A DNA stretch of 5,718 nt from Gammaproteobacteria bacterium. Lineage in GTDB: Bacteria; Pseudomonadota; Gammaproteobacteria; Chromatiales; Chromatiaceae. The first letter of the stretch is position 1, and the number at the start of each line of letters is the position of its first letter. Below, piece by piece: positions 1 to 4,703 of this stretch. The DNA lies in assembly GCA_030594925.1 (NCBI GenBank), contig JAUVEG010000098.1:1-5718 (forward strand), given 5' to 3'. A program made the translations under genes and the position numbers. The notes under the pieces were generated by a model. That model was not told the origin of the DNA and ran no database searches. It was given only the letters and a program-made list of their open reading frames with translations.

Positions 1-2
1 AG

Positions 3-8
3 TAAAAT
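3..8 (+). promoter_or_regulatory. possible -10 element for dcd (TAAAAT)
   Basis: TAAAAT matches the sigma-70 -10 consensus at five of six positions and lies 33 nt before the dcd ATG, which would give a leader of about 25-30 nt. The matching -35 would fall outside the window, so this cannot be verified. No strong Shine-Dalgarno is present; TTAAAG at 32-37 is the nearest candidate. Confidence 0.25.
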
Positions 9-41
9 GCCCGCATTCATCAAACAGTAGATTAAAGCAAC

Positions 42-608
42 ATGAGCATCAAATCTGACCAGTGGATACGCCGCATGGCGCAGCAGCACAACATGATCGA
101 ACCATTCGTCGAGGGGCAGGTGCGTGACGCAGACGGCAACCGGGTGATCTCATACGGCACCTCCAGTTATGGTTATGATGTACGCTGTGCGGATGAGTTC
201 AAGATCTTTACAAATATCAACTCCGCCATCGTCGACCCGAAGAACTTTGATGAAAACAGCTTTGTTGATGTGAAGTCGGATGTTTGCATCATTCCTCCAA
301 ACTCGTTTGCGCTTGCGCGTACCGTCGAGTACCTGCGCATCCCGCGTAATGTTCTTACCATCTGCCTTGGCAAATCGACCTATGCACGCTGCGGCATCAT
401 CGTCAATGTCACGCCGCTGGAGCCTGAATGGGAGGGGCATGTGACGCTCGAGTTTTCCAATACATCACCGCTGCCGGCAAAAATCTATGCCAACGAAGGT
501 GTGGCGCAGTTTCTCTTTTTTGAATCCGACGAGGTGTGTGAAACCTCCTACCTGGATCGCGGCGGCAAATACCAGGGGCAAAAAGGGGTGACCCTGCCCA
601 GATCCTGA
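42..608 (+). CDS. dcd: dCTP deaminase (Dcd), 188 aa
   Basis: Dcd is a cytoplasmic homotrimeric enzyme that deaminates dCTP to dUTP and ammonia, feeding dUMP and dTMP synthesis. Residues 1-20 ([15 protein letters not shown]...) match the conserved N-terminus of the proteobacterial 188-residue subtype, which supports the ATG at 42. The signature GKSTYARCG lies at residues 110-118, with S112 and R116 corresponding to the active-site Ser and Arg of E. coli Dcd. VTLEFSN at 135-141 carries the expected catalytic Glu, E137. The C-terminus, [13 protein letters not shown] (174-186), is the nucleotide-closing tail. Length is normal for this subtype, slightly shorter than the 193-residue E. coli protein, from which it diverges considerably. 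The gene appears intact. The upstream neighbour is outside the window; in related genomes it is often an Mrp/ApbC-type ATPase, but that is recall only. A dUTPase-fused (bifunctional) variant is less likely, because the sequence tracks the monofunctional proteobacterial form throughout. Confidence 0.96.
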   Translation: MSIKSDQWIRRMAQQHNMIEPFVEGQVRDADGNRVISYGTSSYGYDVRCADEFKIFTNINSAIVDPKNFDENSFVDVKSDVCIIPPNSFALARTVEYLRIPRNVLTICLGKSTYARCGIIVNVTPLEPEWEGHVTLEFSNTSPLPAKIYANEGVAQFLFFESDEVCETSYLDRGGKYQGQKGVTLPRS

Positions 609-659
609 TTGGTGCGAGATTTGCCGCCCTACGGATCTGCCCAGAAAGACCCTTTTTTT
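580..659 (+). terminator. candidate dcd terminator overlapping its 3' end
   Basis: An outer stem AAAAAGGG (580-587) pairs with CCCTTTTT (650-657). A second, perfect 7-bp stem CAGATCC (599-605) / GGATCTG (633-639) is nested inside it, and a run of seven T follows at 653-659. The left half lies within the last codons of dcd. The A-rich left side and T-rich right side resemble an intrinsic terminator, but the loop between inner arms (27 nt) is larger than usual and the two stems are separated, so efficiency is uncertain. Confidence 0.35.
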
Positions 660-730
660 ACCACGGAACACATGGACCACACGGAATTTTTTTTGTTTTC
701 TTTCCCCGTGTTTTCAGTGTATTCCGTGGT
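660..730. repeat. CCACGG-type inverted repeat (copy 1)
   Basis: The left arm ACCACGGAACACA (660-672) pairs with TGTATTCCGTGGT (718-730) over 13 positions with one mismatch. Inside, ACACGG (679-684) can pair with CCGTGT (706-711). The element therefore folds as a long interrupted hairpin between dcd and the convergent sprT. The same 13-nt left arm recurs at 3704-3716 in another gap. I recall similar ACCACGGAACACACGGAA-like elements in intergenic regions of many proteobacteria, so this is probably a dispersed, non-autonomous repeat rather than a gene-specific signal. No coding potential is credible here. Confidence 0.75.
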
Positions 731-796
731 TAATTGTTTTATTAAAAAATAAATATAATCAATATATTACAATATTTATTTAACAAATCACATCTA
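731..796. other. AT-rich intergenic block with palindrome
   Basis: Almost every base is A or T, sharply unlike the surrounding genes. It contains a perfect 10-bp inverted repeat, AAATAAATAT (747-756) with ATATTTATTT (772-781), and a self-complementary AATATATT (761-768) between the arms. It separates the convergent ends of dcd and sprT. It might act as a weak terminator in either direction, a flexible or curved DNA segment, or a binding site for nucleoid proteins. No gene is visible in it. Confidence 0.55.
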
Positions 797-1324
797 TTAT
801 TTAATCCGCAATACTTGATTGCATTTCATGCATGCGCGCTGCTGTCCCTGCACCATTTTCCGATGCGTGCGCATCGCGATCCGGTGCTCCTGGCAGCCAC
901 ATTGATAAAGCACGCGGCGCTCCCGGCGAACCGGAATCTGTGAAACGTCGTACTGATGGCGCACCTCGGCGGGCACGCCAAACAGGTACATGACCGCTTG
1001 CCACTCCTTGCCGTGCGGACGCGCGTGGCTTCTTACTCTGCTCCTGATGAAGAGCTGAAAAACCACGTAGTGCGCGACTTCATGCGGCACTGTATGTTGC
1101 AGGTTGTCATCGAAATAGAGTGAGAAGAGCTGGCTGTTGAAGCGCAGCACCGCCTGATTCTTACTGCCGCGAAACTGTCCGGCAGCGGCTCCACGCAGAT
1201 CAAACTTTAATTGCGGGGATGGAATCTTCCGCTGAAACTTTTTTTCGGCAAGTCCGAGGCAGTGGTTGACTCTCTCTTCGATGGCGGTTATTTGCTGTGC
1301 GTTTAATTGTGTCGAATGGGTCAT
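797..1324 (-). CDS. sprT: SprT-family zinc metalloprotein, 175 aa
   Basis: This is the SprT domain architecture: an N-terminal metallopeptidase-like domain followed by a C-terminal zinc ribbon. HEVAH at residues 81-85 gives zinc ligands H81 and H85 with catalytic E82, and the conserved PHGKEW (103-108) supplies the likely third ligand H104. C142 and C144 in QCGCQEH, with C165 and C168 in CMKC, form the ribbon. Length is close to that of E. coli SprT (about 165 aa). Family members are cytoplasmic; eukaryotic SPRTN cleaves DNA-protein crosslinks, but the bacterial role is poorly defined, so protease activity here is inferred. The ATG lies 8 nt downstream of the endA stop, with only a weak AAAG as ribosome site, so it is the last gene of the yrdA-endA-sprT operon and is probably translated partly by coupling. 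No signal peptide is seen. Confidence 0.9.
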   Translation of the reverse strand: MTHSTQLNAQQITAIEERVNHCLGLAEKKFQRKIPSPQLKFDLRGAAAGQFRGSKNQAVLRFNSQLFSLYFDDNLQHTVPHEVAHYVVFQLFIRSRVRSHARPHGKEWQAVMYLFGVPAEVRHQYDVSQIPVRRERRVLYQCGCQEHRIAMRTHRKMVQGQQRACMKCNQVLRIK

Positions 1325-1332
1325 TGAATGCT

Positions 1333-1986
1333 TTATTTAATATAGGGGTTTGCGCTGCCCTGAATCTCTTTGATGCGTCGGTTGCGGTGCTTCTCTTCTT
1401 TGGTGGGCGGGTTGGCACGATGCCACTTTAGCAACAGTTTTTTCTGTCTGGAAAATAGTTTCAGGTTATAGCTGTCCTCCATGTAGAGCATGGCGCGTGC
1501 AATTTTGCCGCGGGCTGACGGGGTGGGTTCAACCTTGCGTTTGTGAAAATCCACTTCAAAATCGCACTCCTTGTAATAGTACTTCTCACCCTTGATGAGG
1601 TCGTAGGCCATTGCGCTGCGGGTCTTGTTGACCTTTGCCAGGGCGGGATACAGGTTATGCATGTCTGCTTCGATACGGTTGAATCGCCTGCTGGTGCGAC
1701 GGCACTTGTTACGGTCGCCGCAATGCAGTGTTTTTGTGACCCAACTCATGGGGAAGACATGCTCGATGTTGATTTGTTTGCCGTGGCGGCTGGAGAAGTG
1801 TTTGCCGCAGTAGAGCGTCGTGCCGCCCCGGGGATAGAGCTTGCTCCAGAACAGAGGACGGGTCTCCCTGTATGTTGAAGCGTCTCCAGCTTGTGCCGGG
1901 GATTCAGGCTCCTGTGCATAACTGGCAAATAGCACCACGAGTAGCAGTACAAGAAGCGCCAGCAGGTTCCATTGCCCGGCTGTCAT
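1333..1986 (-). CDS. endA: periplasmic endonuclease I (EndA/NucM family), 217 aa
   Basis: This is a secreted, non-specific DNA endonuclease of the beta-beta-alpha-metal (endonuclease I) family. Residues 8-21 are a hydrophobic segment and SYA|Q (22-25) is a plausible signal-peptidase site. The n-region (MTAGQWN) has no Lys or Arg, which is unusual. IEHVFPMSW (74-82) contains the expected catalytic H76, and DMHNLYPA (108-115) the metal-binding N111. The motifs RGKIARAMLYM (159-169) and QGSANPYI (209-216) match the family C-terminus. Four cysteines (60, 89, 95, 141) remain in the mature protein and could form disulfides. I chose the ATG at 1986, which overlaps the stop of the upstream gene as TAATG, over an in-frame TTG at 1995 that would add only three residues. 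The next gene, sprT, starts 8 nt further on. Length is somewhat shorter than E. coli EndA (235 aa). Confidence 0.93.
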   Translation of the reverse strand: MTAGQWNLLALLVLLLVVLFASYAQEPESPAQAGDASTYRETRPLFWSKLYPRGGTTLYCGKHFSSRHGKQINIEHVFPMSWVTKTLHCGDRNKCRRTSRRFNRIEADMHNLYPALAKVNKTRSAMAYDLIKGEKYYYKECDFEVDFHKRKVEPTPSARGKIARAMLYMEDSYNLKLFSRQKKLLLKWHRANPPTKEEKHRNRRIKEIQGSANPYIK

Positions 1987-1988
1987 TA
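1984..1988 (-). promoter_or_regulatory. TAATG stop/start overlap between yrdA and endA
   Basis: On the minus strand the yrdA TAA (1988-1986) shares its last A with the endA ATG (1986-1984). No well-placed Shine-Dalgarno lies just before the ATG; AAAAGAA, about 15 nt upstream, is the nearest purine run. Translation of endA is therefore likely to depend on ribosomes terminating on yrdA. Confidence 0.7.
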
Positions 1989-2519
1989 TGTGCAAGCGCG
2001 GTGTTCTTTTGCCAGCTCAACATAGTGCTCAGCCGAATAGCGCAGAAATTTTAACTCTCTTTCGGTCAGCGGGCGGATCTTTTTTGCCGGACTGCCGAGA
2101 TAGAGATAACCACTCTGCAGGGTTTTGTTCTCCGCGATCAGACTGCCGGCGCCGATGATGACATCATCCTCGACAATGGTGTTGTCCATGATGATCGCTC
2201 CCATGCCGATCAGGCAGCGGTTGTGGATGGTGCAGGCATGTAGAATCACCTTGTGCCCAACGGTGACATCGTCGCCAATGCGCAGTGCAGCGCCTTCATA
2301 ATGCTTTCCGGCGTGGGTGACATGCAACACGCTGCCATCCTGGATGTTGCTGCGGGCGCCAATGGCGATGTTGTTGATATCGCCGCGAATGACTGTCATT
2401 GGCCATACGCTGCTCTCTTCGCCAATAGTGACATCACCGATGACGACTGCACTGTCGTCAATCCATGCACTCGCTGCGATTTGCGGATGACTCTGTTTGA
2501 AGGGGCGAATTCCGCTCAT
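1986..2519 (-). CDS. yrdA: gamma-carbonic-anhydrase-like hexapeptide protein (YrdA type), 177 aa
   Basis: This is a left-handed beta-helix protein made of hexapeptide repeats, visible as recurrent I/V-G-x-x periodicity from about residue 25 to 135. The three zinc ligands of gamma carbonic anhydrases are present: H66 in VLHVTH, then H89 (GHKV) and H94 (LHAC), with the same five-residue spacing as in archaeal Cam. Structural residues R45 and D47 (VIRGD) and Q60-D61 (IQDGS) are also retained. [15 protein letters not shown] (141-155) is the usual start of the C-terminal helix. The acidic proton-shuttle loop of Cam is not evident, as in E. coli YrdA, so carbonic anhydrase activity is possible but unproven. 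The ATG at 2519 is preceded by AAGAGAG as a ribosome site. It is the first gene of a three-gene operon and its TAA overlaps the endA start by one base. The symbol reflects similarity to E. coli YrdA. Confidence 0.9.
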   Translation of the reverse strand: MSGIRPFKQSHPQIAASAWIDDSAVVIGDVTIGEESSVWPMTVIRGDINNIAIGARSNIQDGSVLHVTHAGKHYEGAALRIGDDVTVGHKVILHACTIHNRCLIGMGAIIMDNTIVEDDVIIGAGSLIAENKTLQSGYLYLGSPAKKIRPLTERELKFLRYSAEHYVELAKEHRACT

Positions 2520-2555
2520 AGGGACTCTCTTGTCTGCTGGAAAGATCGTTTGTTT

Positions 2556-2568
2556 TCACAGGCTGTGA
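2556..2568. promoter_or_regulatory. 13-nt palindrome in the yrdA/hemE divergent region
   Basis: TCACAGGCTGTGA is a perfect 6+1+6 inverted repeat. It sits about 49 nt upstream of the predicted hemE transcription start and in the predicted leader of the yrdA operon, so it could be an operator for either. Another TCACA half-site occurs at 2588-2592. No regulator can be named from the sequence. Confidence 0.3.
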
Positions 2569-2575
2569 GGTTATC

Positions 2576-2581
2576 ATTATC
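2576..2581 (-). promoter_or_regulatory. possible -10 element for the yrdA-endA-sprT operon
   Basis: Read on the minus strand this is GATAAT, five of six matches to TATAAT, about 57 nt upstream of the yrdA ATG. No good -35 lies 16-18 nt upstream of it. The site lies only 17 nt from the opposing hemE -10, so polymerases at the two promoters would compete for the same DNA. Confidence 0.25.
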
Positions 2582-2595
2582 CCCGTTTCACATCA

Positions 2596-2604
2596 TGCTA
2601 GAAT
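2596..2604 (+). promoter_or_regulatory. extended -10 promoter for hemE
   Basis: TGCTAGAAT contains the extended-10 TGn motif followed by TAGAAT (2599-2604), five of six matches to consensus. No convincing -35 is seen, which is typical of extended -10 promoters. Transcription would begin near 2611, giving a leader of about 32 nt before the GTG at 2643. This places the in-frame ATG at 2595 upstream of the transcript and so supports the GTG start. Confidence 0.5.
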
Positions 2605-2642
2605 GCTTTTTTTATTTCTACCCAACCGATCCGGAATTGCCT

Positions 2643-3698
2643 GTGAGTGAATTAAAAAACGACAGATTTTTACGCGCCCTGTTGCGTGAACCTGTGGATA
2701 TGACGCCTGTGTGGATGATGCGTCAGGCAGGACGCTATCTTCCAGAGTACCGTGCTACGCGTGAAAAAGCCGGTAGTTTCCTTGACTTATGTAAGAATCC
2801 TGATCTGGCTTGTGAAGTGACGTTGCAGCCATTGAAGCGTTTTCCGCTGGATGCGGCGATTCTCTTTTCCGATATTCTGACGATCCCCGACGCTATGGGT
2901 CTGGGCCTCTATTTTGGCGAAGGCGAGGGGCCGAAGTTCGAGCGTCCGGTGCGCACCAAAGCCGACGTCGATGCCATCGGTGTTCCGGATCCCGAGGGGG
3001 AACTCGCTTATGTGATGAACGCAGTGCGGGTGATCCGCCGTGAACTGCACGGCGAAGTTCCGCTGATTGGTTTCTCCGGCAGCCCATGGACACTGGCGAC
3101 CTACATGGTGGAAGGCGGCAGCACCAAAAATTTCGCGCTCTCCAAGGGGATGATGTTCGACCAGCCTGCACTCATGCACGCACTTCTTGAGAAGCTGGCG
3201 GACTCTGTCACCAGATATCTGAATGCCCAGATTGCAGCAGGCGCACAGGCGGTGATGATTTTCGATACCTGGGGCGGGGTGCTGACGCCGCGTGACTACC
3301 GCGACTTCTCCCTGAACTACATGAGCCGCATCATCGACGGCCTGACGCGTGAAAACGATGGCCGCAAAGTACCGGTCATCCTCTTCAGCAAGGGTGGAGC
3401 ACTGTGGCTGGAGCAGATGGCTGACAGCGGCGCCGATGCACTGGGGCTGGACTGGACCATCGATATCGGTGATGCGCGCCAGCGTGTCGGCGACAAGGTG
3501 GCGCTGCAGGGAAATATGGATCCCTGCATTCTCTACTCAAGCCCGGAGCGTATTCGCCAGGAGGTTGCCGGAATTCTCAACAGCTTTGGCGAAGGCCCCG
3601 GACATGTCTTCAACCTCGGACACGGGATTCATCCCGAGATCCCACCGGAACATGCAGCAGCTTTCATCGAAGCCGTACATGATCTCAGCCGCAGATAA
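2643..3698 (+). CDS. hemE: uroporphyrinogen decarboxylase (HemE), 351 aa
   Basis: HemE removes the four acetate carboxyls of uroporphyrinogen III to give coproporphyrinogen III, a cytoplasmic step of haem synthesis. From the GTG at 2643 the N-terminus is (M)[18 protein letters not shown], matching the family start. Numbering then coincides with E. coli HemE: R27 and R31 in [14 protein letters not shown]77 (FSD), Y154 in [16 protein letters not shown] (143-158), T209 (FDTWGG) and H327 (NLGHGI). All the substrate-binding residues are therefore present. The open frame continues upstream to 2253 across yrdA on the opposite strand, but that extension has no family similarity and precedes the likely promoter. 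A modest GGA (2633-2635) lies 7 nt before the GTG. The gene is divergent from the yrdA operon and appears monocistronic, ending in a repeat-filled gap. Confidence 0.97.
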   Translation: MSELKNDRFLRALLREPVDMTPVWMMRQAGRYLPEYRATREKAGSFLDLCKNPDLACEVTLQPLKRFPLDAAILFSDILTIPDAMGLGLYFGEGEGPKFERPVRTKADVDAIGVPDPEGELAYVMNAVRVIRRELHGEVPLIGFSGSPWTLATYMVEGGSTKNFALSKGMMFDQPALMHALLEKLADSVTRYLNAQIAAGAQAVMIFDTWGGVLTPRDYRDFSLNYMSRIIDGLTRENDGRKVPVILFSKGGALWLEQMADSGADALGLDWTIDIGDARQRVGDKVALQGNMDPCILYSSPERIRQEVAGILNSFGEGPGHVFNLGHGIHPEIPPEHAAAFIEAVHDLSRR

Positions 3699-3702
3699 TT
3701 GG

Positions 3703-3723
3703 AACCACGGAACACACGGAAAA
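3703..3723. repeat. CCACGG-type repeat (copy 2), arms displaced
   Basis: AACCACGGAACACACGGAAAA begins 5 nt after the hemE stop and repeats the left arm of the element at 660-672. A matching right arm could be CCGTGG at 3755-3760 or CCGTGGT at 3848-3854. The second choice would enclose the next repeat (3771-3835), as if one element had been interrupted by another. Confidence 0.6.
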
Positions 3724-3740
3724 GGGAGTACTTCAAAAAC

Positions 3741-3754
3741 GATAACCTGTTATC
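3741..3754. repeat. short perfect inverted repeat
   Basis: GATAACCTGTTATC is a 6+2+6 inverted repeat inside the hemE-rph gap, between two larger elements. With a 2-nt centre it is better suited to a protein-binding site than to an RNA hairpin. Function is unknown. Confidence 0.35.
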
Positions 3755-3770
3755 CCGTGGGAGTGAGGTA

Positions 3771-3835
3771 GGGTGCAATAAGCGGAGCGCATTGCACCAT
3801 TCCATACGGCGCAATGCCCTGAGGTTATTGCGCCC
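3771..3835. repeat. double-hairpin palindromic repeat (GGTGCAAT type)
   Basis: Two 28-nt arms (3771-3798 and 3808-3835) are imperfect inverted repeats of each other. Each arm is also a hairpin on its own: GGTGCAAT (3772-3779) with ATTGCACC (3791-3798), and GGCGCAAT (3808-3815) with ATTGCGCC (3827-3834). Both have perfect 8-bp stems and small inner stems (GCG/CGC; CC/GG). The element can fold as one long stem or as two hairpins. It resembles REP-like intergenic repeats I recall from gammaproteobacteria and may also serve as a bidirectional terminator for hemE and rph. Confidence 0.75.
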
Positions 3836-3869
3836 ACACGCTGAATGCCGTGGTAAAAAATTAGTATAG

Positions 3870-3894
3870 GATGTGCCGAGGCACGAGGCGCATC
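3870..3894. repeat. GATGTGCC/GGCGCATC hairpin repeat
   Basis: GATGTGCC (3870-3877) pairs with GGCGCATC (3887-3894) over 8 bp with one G-T wobble, around a 9-nt loop that contains GGCAC, able to form an alternative hairpin with GTGCC (3873-3877). The plan is like that of the neighbouring GGTGCAAT hairpins but the sequence differs. It lies 19 nt from the rph stop and could act in rph mRNA 3'-end formation, although no T-run follows on the rph-sense strand. Confidence 0.5.
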
Positions 3895-3912
3895 AATCAG
3901 GAACGACTCTGT

Positions 3913-4635
3913 TTACTCCGCTGATATTGCCCGCTGCTGGATCTCATTGATCTCCCGGATTCCCTTGTGCGCCAGTTTCAGCATGGCGCTCATCTCTTCA
4001 TCGGAGAAGGGGGCTGCCTCTGCCGTCCCTTGAATCTCGATGAAGTGCCCCTCGGCATTCATGACGATATTCATGTCGGTGTCGGCGCTGGAGTCTTCTG
4101 CATAATCAAGATCAAGGATGGGAACACCCTGGTAGATGCCGACAGAGATCGAGGCGACAGGTGAGAGCAGCGGAGACTTCTCCAGCGTACCCGCATCGAG
4201 CAATCCCTGAATGGCGTCGCTGAGCGCCACCCATGCGCCTGAAATGGAGGATGTTCTGGTGCCGCCATCGGCCTGGATAACATCACAGTCAAGCGTGATG
4301 ACACGCTCTCCAAGCGCCTCGAGATCGATTGCAGCGCGCAGAGAACGTCCGATCAGCCGCTGGATCTCCATGGTGCGCCCTCCCTGTTTACCGCTCGCAG
4401 CCTCGCGGCGCATGCGCTCGGTGGTGGAGCGTGGCAGCATGCCGTATTCCGCAGTCACCCAGCCGCGTCCCTGACCCTTCAACCAGGGTGGCACGCGCTC
4501 TCCGACGCTGGCGGTACACAGTACCCTGGTATCACCGCACTCGATCAGCACGGAGCCCTCTGCATGTTTGGTGTAGTTTCGTGTGATGATTACGGGGCGT
4601 AATTCATTGGCCTGGCGGTTGCTGGGTCTGTTCAA
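3913..4635 (-). CDS. rph: ribonuclease PH (Rph), 240 aa, TTG start
   Basis: RNase PH is a cytoplasmic phosphorolytic 3'-to-5' exoribonuclease that trims tRNA precursors and structured RNAs; it forms a hexameric ring. Conserved blocks are all present: [12 protein letters not shown] (19-30), [14 protein letters not shown] (58-71), [20 protein letters not shown] (82-101) with phosphate-site R87, [15 protein letters not shown] (121-135) with R127, the acidic metal-binding [10 protein letters not shown] (180-189) and EIQGTAE (200-206). The start is TTG at 4635. An in-frame TAG lies only five codons upstream, no ATG falls between, the next Met is residue 66 inside the core, and GGAG (4642-4645) sits 6 nt before the TTG. 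Length is normal (E. coli 238 aa). The gene is divergent from yicC, as in E. coli, and convergent with hemE. Confidence 0.97.
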   Translation of the reverse strand: MNRPSNRQANELRPVIITRNYTKHAEGSVLIECGDTRVLCTASVGERVPPWLKGQGRGWVTAEYGMLPRSTTERMRREAASGKQGGRTMEIQRLIGRSLRAAIDLEALGERVITLDCDVIQADGGTRTSSISGAWVALSDAIQGLLDAGTLEKSPLLSPVASISVGIYQGVPILDLDYAEDSSADTDMNIVMNAEGHFIEIQGTAEAAPFSDEEMSAMLKLAHKGIREINEIQQRAISAE

Positions 4636-4641
4636 GATGTT

Positions 4642-4645
4642 CTCC
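4642..4645 (-). promoter_or_regulatory. Shine-Dalgarno that fixes the rph TTG start
   Basis: On the minus strand GGAG lies 6 nt before TTG, close to ideal spacing. Together with the in-frame TAG at 4650-4648, this leaves no alternative start outside the conserved core of the protein. Confidence 0.8.
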
Positions 4646-4665
4646 GTCTAGTGTTGAATCAGGTT

Positions 4666-4671
4666 ATTATA
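4666..4671 (-). promoter_or_regulatory. -10 element of the rph promoter
   Basis: Read on the minus strand this is a perfect TATAAT, 30 nt upstream of the rph start. The -35 at 17-nt spacing (4694-4689, CTGAAG) matches only three of six positions. Predicted transcription start is near 4659, giving a leader of about 24 nt that includes the GGAG ribosome site. Confidence 0.55.
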
Positions 4672-4692
4672 CGCACATCAATGGACAGCTTC

Positions 4693-4696
4693 AGGA
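4693..4696 (+). promoter_or_regulatory. ribosome binding site of yicC
   Basis: AGGA lies 7 nt before the ATG at 4704. It supports that start, which also fits the family N-terminus (MxxSMTxxAR). The yicC promoter itself is unclear: TATTAT at 4665-4670 overlaps the opposing rph -10 but lacks a -35. Confidence 0.6.
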
Positions 4697-4703
4697 TCGA
4701 AAA

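Noticed and set aside
1543..1878. 111-codon forward open frame with a hydrophobic N-terminus
   Set aside because: It is antisense to endA, whose conserved nuclease motifs fill this interval; the hydrophobic start is a by-product of the opposite strand.
2564..2592. TGTGA...TCACA resembling a CRP site upstream of hemE
   Set aside because: The half-sites are separated by 19 nt instead of the 6 nt required for CRP.
2253..2642. N-terminal extension of the hemE reading frame by 130 codons
   Set aside because: It is antisense to yrdA, has no HemE similarity, and lies upstream of the likely hemE promoter; residue numbering matches E. coli HemE only from the GTG at 2643.
2787..3179. 130-codon open frame on the minus strand
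   Set aside because: It lies inside hemE on the opposite strand and shows no family features.
3746..3756. Reverse-strand GGGATAACAGG, identical to the core of the I-SceI homing-endonuclease site
   Set aside because: The match ends outside the 11-bp core, no homing endonuclease or intron is present, and the sequence is explained by the local inverted repeat; most likely chance.
3629..3814. 61-codon minus-strand open frame across the hemE end and the repeat cluster
   Set aside because: It consists of the hemE antisense strand plus translated intergenic repeats; such frames recur wherever these repeats occur and are not genes.
3703..3894. CRISPR array
   Set aside because: The repeats belong to different families, are not regularly spaced and have no unique spacers or cas genes.
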